Below are positions 43,401-45,871 of a DNA stretch of 45,871 nucleotides, in pieces. Numbering within the stretch: position 1 is the first letter of the stretch; every line of letters begins with the position of its first letter. A model generated the notes under the pieces. It did no database searches. It had not been told where the DNA came from and saw only the letters and a list, made by a program, of their open reading frames with translations. A program made the translations under genes and the position numbers. The stretch lies in assembly GCA_035306605.1 (NCBI GenBank), contig DATGNR010000067.1; one strand, 5' to 3'. Source of the stretch: Xanthomarina sp035306605. Its GTDB lineage: Bacteria; Bacteroidota; Bacteroidia; Flavobacteriales; Flavobacteriaceae.

Positions 43401-43616
43401 AGATAGGACGTCTCCAGTACTAGCAGTGATGGAGTAATTCCCATCAAAATCTGTCTGTGTACCGTTCGTCGTACCCTTTACAATAATATTAACTCCAGGA
43501 AGAGGTAACCCGTTTTCATCGGACACAGTTCCTGAAATTGTCTTTTCTTGTGCAAACGTTAATTGCACAACCAACGCTAGGAATAGCGTTAAAATTCCAC
43601 TAAACTTTGTTTTCAT
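40470..43616 (-). CDS. SusC/RagA-family TonB-dependent outer-membrane transporter
   Basis: 1048 residues. Signal peptide (MKTKFSGILTLFLALVVQLTFA), an N-terminal carboxypeptidase-regulatory-like domain (TISGTVSDENGLPLPGVNI, residues ~25-100), the TonB-box region DEVVITALGIKKEEKSIGYA, a plug with IVLRGASSITGNNQPLFVIDG and AALYGLRAANGVIVITTKKG, then a large beta barrel ending in a C-terminal Phe (NVNLKF). It imports ligand with TonB energy and pairs with SusD. First gene of a four-gene operon with no glycoside hydrolase, peptidase, regulator or sigma/anti-sigma next to it. The promoter was not found: the nearest motif misses the TAnnTTTG consensus. Confidence 0.95.
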   Translation of the reverse strand: MKTKFSGILTLFLALVVQLTFAQEKTISGTVSDENGLPLPGVNIIVKGTTNGTQTDFDGNYSITASTGDVLSYSFVGYTKKEMTVGASSNMSFSMAPDVTAIDEVVITALGIKKEEKSIGYAVQKVKGDDIAESNETNVVNSLSGKVAGVQVTNSSGATGSSSRIVLRGASSITGNNQPLFVIDGIPVDNSNYGTADNGGGFDLPNGAADVNPDDIESVTVLKGPNAAALYGLRAANGVIVITTKKGSTSKDKLGITFSSSASFENPLLLPDFQNSYGQGGNPFYFEYIDGQSGDGGIDESWGPALDVGYNFVQWNSYTVDGAPLPWVSKPDNIKDFYETGLTLNNNISFTGGNDKANFRMSLGLLDQEGMVPNTDFRRYNIAGVTSLQVGEKMNVSLNAKYIKSEADNLVTVGYSNANPVQQMMWGGRNVDWKALKDYKNLPLAPANTAGAGTPLNWNNVFQNNPYWYLDTNLNGYNKDRIIGGVNISYDIASWLTISGKTGVDFWKSQTRENKAKGSNDTPEGYYRVIDRTFNEVNSEILLSSAGNITEDLTYSLNAGGNTMYRKNDLIHAAAPQLELPGLYNVSNVKTGVDPIYGATYAEQKINSVYGFGQVGYKNMLFVDVTARNDWSSLLPVDNNSFFYPSVTVSAVLSDMFNMDKSTVSLLKLRGGWSKVGSTGALGAYRLQDVYQFAGDGWDGTNFVFLPSAINNPEIGPETTSGHEFGIDARLFENRLRFDMTYYDQTSEDLIVDVQLSSSTGSGSSLQNVGEMRNKGIEVQLGATLLKTSDWQVDLDLNYAKNDNKVVSLGDLETLVLGGQWSTTIEARVGESYGSIVGPAYERAPNGEILFNNGLPVIGGSKVLGNVTPDWTGGANLVVSYKNFRVNALVDGKMGGDIYSMTTTWGRYAGVLEETNQGRETGVVGQGTMNIGTAANPVYVPNNVVVDAKGYNQAAFSNSVAESSVFDASYIKLRQVGVSYTFPKKWLSNIAIDDVNLSVAARNIAFLYKKVPHIDPESAFSNSNGNQGLEFGQLPSARSISFNVNLKF

Positions 43617-43736
43617 TTTATATTTTATTTGAATTAGTCTTCGCCAAAAATCATAATAAAAAGTTAATTAAACAATAATAAAGGGTTAAAATTTCATTTT
43701 TTTTTGAAATAAGAGTGAATTAACCTTAAAATTCCC

Positions 43737-45446
43737 CTAAAAAAATGCGGTTAGGCTCAAGTGGACTTGAGAATTTGAGAATTTGAAGCTTTGGTTTTCG
43801 GTTTTGCCATTTGCAAAATTAAACTTTAATAAGCCTGCTTTAGTAATAAGGCCAAATCCAAAGCCAAAACTGTAAAGTTTTTCTTTTTGATTCAGAAGGT
43901 CGTTTTCTAAGTAGGCAAAGTCTATTATGGAGTGTGCGTATAAACTATTGTTAAAAACATATCTGTACTCGGTGTTAAATACGCCAAAGAGGGTTGCGAA
44001 TAAGCTGTTTTCTTCAAAACCTCTTATGGAATTAATTCCACCAAAACGTGCTAATTCATTTTCAAAGTAATTATCAGAAATTAATCCGAAACTTTGCAGT
44101 CCTAAATAGATGTTGTTTTTTTGATTTAAATTAAAGATGTGATAGGCATCGAGAGATATTTGGTGTTGCTTGGTGTTTTGTTTGTTGTATTCTCTTTTTC
44201 CTGTTTCAACTTGTAAATCAAATTCGGTGCTGATGTTAAAAAGGAAGTTGTCCTTTTGTCTTTTAATATGCTGAAATCTGATATTGTAGAATACTGTTTT
44301 GTAGTCTTTAATGTAGGGGTTTCTGTAAATGGAATCTAGCAAATTGTTAGATTGGATAGATCTAATTCCAGCAAATAATTTGTTTTTTGGATTTAATTGG
44401 TAAAATATCTTTGCACTTTGGTTAGCGGTAGAATAAGAGGAGTCCTTTTTCAATAAGTGTAATTCTAATTCAGTTCCTAAGGGTGTGCCAAAAATATAGG
44501 GTAAATTAAAATTAGCATTAAAGGTTTTTTGTTCGTTCTCGTCACTTTTATAAACCAACCTAAAAGACTCGCCATAATTTAAGTTGTTATTGAGTTCTAG
44601 ATTTAGATAGCCGCTAAATTCTAATGTGTTGGATTCTTCATTGGTACCAAAACCAATAAAACCATCAAAATTATTACTCTTCAACTTGTTTAAAAAAAGG
44701 TACAAAGTTGTGGAGTCTTTTGTGAATAGGATTTCTGGATCTGTTAGTTGGTTTGCAAATTGGAGTTCGTTTAAGTTTTTGACCTGATTTTTAATTTTAG
44801 TTAAATTGAAAAGTTCCTTTTCCTTAATTTTCAAATAATATTTTAAATAAGACTTCGGAAATTTCTCATATCCCTTAATTATTATTTTATCTATTTGTCT
44901 TTTTTGAATGTTTTTTGAAGTTCTTAAGGAAGCTTGTATTTCTTCCTCTTCAATATTTAAACTAAGGTTGGATAATTTTATAGAATTAAAAGGGTCTCCT
45001 AATTCCGATAATTTCAAGTTAATATGTTCCAAGGTTTTTTCTGCTTGGTGTATGGGGATTACAAAATAATTATCGTGGATATTATTCGAAATCGAAGAGA
45101 TTATCTTTTTTGGTAGTAAGCTATCAGAATAAAATATTTTTAGGTTTTTGTATTTTTTGTTTAAACTGAAGGTTGTTGTAAGTAAAGAGTCTGTTCTTTC
45201 AGTTTTTACTAATTGATGTTCAATATAACCAAGATGGTCTAATCTGTTTTTGAAATTCGATAACTCTATGTTTACCGATTCAAAGTTTTTGTGAAGCTTT
45301 TTATACTTTAGTGAATCTATAGTTTTCGTTTCCGTACTGTCACTTCCTATTAATTTTAAATACAGTTCTTGTCCTTGAGCCTTTTCTGAAAACAAGCAGG
45401 AGGTAGAAATATAAAGTAGGAGGAATGTGAAAACTGATCTTAACAC
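43737..45446 (-). CDS. Omp85-superfamily outer-membrane protein (BamA/TamA-like)
   Basis: 569 residues. The start is GTG at 45446; no ATG is near, and the next residues form a signal peptide (MLRSVFTFLLLYISTSCLFS). RQIDKIIIKGYEKFPKSYLK... to TTLYLFLNK (~182-255) is a POTRA domain; less clear repeats come before it. The barrel begins around FDGFIGFGTNEESN, and FGGINSIRGF (~460-470) is the loop-6 IRGF motif of Omp85 proteins, with a C-terminal Phe signature (LSLTAFF). It inserts or secretes proteins in the outer membrane; with this few POTRAs and no full BamA barrel length it is a divergent paralogue, not BamA itself. It is divergent from rpsL. Confidence 0.8.
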   Translation of the reverse strand: MLRSVFTFLLLYISTSCLFSEKAQGQELYLKLIGSDSTETKTIDSLKYKKLHKNFESVNIELSNFKNRLDHLGYIEHQLVKTERTDSLLTTTFSLNKKYKNLKIFYSDSLLPKKIISSISNNIHDNYFVIPIHQAEKTLEHINLKLSELGDPFNSIKLSNLSLNIEEEEIQASLRTSKNIQKRQIDKIIIKGYEKFPKSYLKYYLKIKEKELFNLTKIKNQVKNLNELQFANQLTDPEILFTKDSTTLYLFLNKLKSNNFDGFIGFGTNEESNTLEFSGYLNLELNNNLNYGESFRLVYKSDENEQKTFNANFNLPYIFGTPLGTELELHLLKKDSSYSTANQSAKIFYQLNPKNKLFAGIRSIQSNNLLDSIYRNPYIKDYKTVFYNIRFQHIKRQKDNFLFNISTEFDLQVETGKREYNKQNTKQHQISLDAYHIFNLNQKNNIYLGLQSFGLISDNYFENELARFGGINSIRGFEENSLFATLFGVFNTEYRYVFNNSLYAHSIIDFAYLENDLLNQKEKLYSFGFGFGLITKAGLLKFNFANGKTENQSFKFSNSQVHLSLTAFF

Positions 45447-45466
45447 AGTGTATAAAATAATTAGAG

Positions 45467-45495
45467 TTGTAAAACTAAAGTAAAAAGTAACTTTG
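45467..45495 (+). promoter_or_regulatory. Distal promoter upstream of rpsL
   Basis: TTG at 45467-45469, 18 bases, then TAACTTTG at 45488-45495; full consensus match. It points toward rpsL, about 290 bases upstream of its ATG, with a palindrome just downstream. Confidence 0.45.
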
Positions 45496-45708
45496 CCATG
45501 TTTTCTATAGAAAAATTTTTATTTAGAATTTTATGAAAATGAAAAATGAAAATGGCTTTTCGTTTCTGAAATTATAAAACGTTTTTTTTATTCAATTATT
45601 GGCTGGTTCTATTTGTAGTCTTTTACTGCTGTATCTCCCAATTTTTATAAAAACTAAGGTTGGTTGAGAAAAAAAATAGCATAATATGTGAAAATTAATC
45701 TCTTAAGG

Positions 45709-45739
45709 TTTGAAAAATTAAAATATTATCCTACCTTTG
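45709..45739 (+). promoter_or_regulatory. rpsL: rpsL promoter (TTTG-N19-TACCTTTG)
   Basis: TTTG at 45709-45712 and TACCTTTG at 45732-45739 with a 19-base spacer match the Bacteroidota housekeeping consensus (TTTG/TAnnTTTG). It is the best promoter in the window, as expected for a ribosomal-protein operon. Confidence 0.75.
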
Positions 45740-45743
45740 CACC

Positions 45744-45757
45744 CCTCTAATAAGAGG
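45744..45757 (+). promoter_or_regulatory. rpsL: 5'-end hairpin of the rpsL transcript
   Basis: cctct (45744-45748) and agagg (45753-45757) form a 5-bp stem with a 4-base loop. The predicted start of transcription is about 45744-45746, so the hairpin would cap the mRNA and could protect it from decay. Confidence 0.4.
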
Positions 45758-45783
45758 TATTTGTAAAATATTATAGAAAATAT

Positions 45784-45871
45784 ATGCCAACAATTTCACA
45801 ATTAGTACGAAAAGGAAGAACCAAAATAGCCAAGAAGAGTAAATCGGTTGCTTTAGATTCGTGTCCACAAA
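45784..45871 (+). CDS. rpsL: 30S ribosomal protein S12 (partial, 3' end outside window)
   Basis: The first 29 codons are visible: MPTISQLVRKGRTKIAKK and then SKSVALDSCPQ, the conserved S12 N-terminus. S12 sits at the decoding site of the 30S subunit; rpsG, fusA and tuf-type genes usually follow but are beyond the window. The gene has a strong promoter and a hairpin at the transcript's 5' end. Confidence 0.95.
   Translation, partial: MPTISQLVRKGRTKIAKKSKSVALDSCPQ

Larger units (their letters stand above)
45447..45783. other. 337-base intergenic region: two plus-strand promoters and an rpsL leader
   Basis: The region lies between the divergent Omp85 gene and rpsL. It holds two full TTG-N18/19-TAnnTTTG promoters pointing at rpsL, a 14-base perfect palindrome ttttctatagaaaa at 45501-45514, and short open frames (45499-45537 and another near 45540-45580) of about 12 codons that are too short to support. 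I see no tRNA or other gene. A minus-strand near match (TACTTTAG) at 45482-45475 may serve the Omp85 gene but is weak. Confidence 0.6.

Noticed and set aside
37241..43616. Starch utilisation locus
   Set aside because: SusC/SusD homology does not specify starch; no amylase, pullulanase or SusR-type regulator is present.
43681..43720. Terminator of the Omp85 gene (ttca/tgaaa hairpin)
   Set aside because: The stem is only five to six A/T-rich pairs with a poly-T loop; too weak to call.
45499..45580. Two possible 12-codon peptides after the distal rpsL promoter
   Set aside because: Too short, A/T-rich and without conservation evidence; ATG codons arise easily in this sequence.
1..45871. CRISPR array, tRNA, rRNA or prophage
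   Set aside because: No spaced direct repeats, cloverleaf sequences or phage structural genes were found when scanning the gaps between genes; gaps are short.

Overview
The window reads as a chromosomal segment from a marine-type Flavobacteriia/Flavobacteriaceae (Bacteroidota). The support is low GC, SusC/SusD outer-membrane uptake genes, two proteins with type IX secretion (T9SS) C-terminal sorting domains, many short-leader genes with no clear Shine-Dalgarno sequence, and the Bacteroidota promoter -7 box TAnnTTTG (with a TTG/TTTG about 18-22 bases upstream in some cases). It is gene-dense. I see no CRISPR array, tRNA, rRNA, IS element or prophage. Species cannot be fixed from the sequence.

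Layout. 1-1437: 3' end of a large T9SS-exported surface protein. 1517-4824 (minus): operon of a ketoacyl-ACP synthase III-like enzyme, proC, a methyltransferase and a family-2 glycosyltransferase. 5002-7851: gcvP. 8039-9681: UbiA-like membrane protein converging on an ECF sigma factor and a small Cys-rich protein. 9722-11758: M3 oligopeptidase. 11972-14849: purine block, purK-purE divergent from a single-ORF fusion of hypoxanthine phosphoribosyltransferase and adenylate kinase, followed by obg and a voltage-gated-type K+ channel (to 16647). 16691-18020: DUF4136 lipoprotein and an SDR oxidoreductase. 18148-20014 (minus): small lipoprotein plus T9SS-exported M64 metallopeptidase. 20119-26136: 2005-residue alpha-2-macroglobulin-like protein with a thioester motif. 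26276-29896: secreted TPR protein, Mur ligase (Mpl type) and a methyltransferase. 29920-34111: DUF1569 protein, radC, then a three-gene run (deacetylase-like, YjjG-type HAD, secreted coiled-coil protein). 34108-37171: rarA, rhomboid protease, rlmB. 37241-43616 (minus): SusC-SusD-lipoprotein-lipoprotein operon closed by a strong terminator. 43737-45446: Omp85-family outer-membrane protein. 45784-end: start of rpsL.

How the parts relate. Much is housekeeping: purine synthesis and salvage, glycine cleavage, proline synthesis, peptidoglycan recycling, ribosome assembly and modification, and replication-fork maintenance. Between these lie envelope systems typical of the phylum: T9SS cargo, A2M, SusCD uptake and Omp85. 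No single locus is clearly a new defence or mobile system. The most unusual items are the HPT-Adk fusion, the SusCD operon carrying two uncharacterised lipoproteins and no enzyme, the lipoprotein/M64 peptidase pair, the UbiA-like protein lacking its first Asp-rich motif, and compact promoter arrangements that imply leaderless or nearly leaderless mRNAs. All functional calls rest on motif recognition by eye, without database searches.
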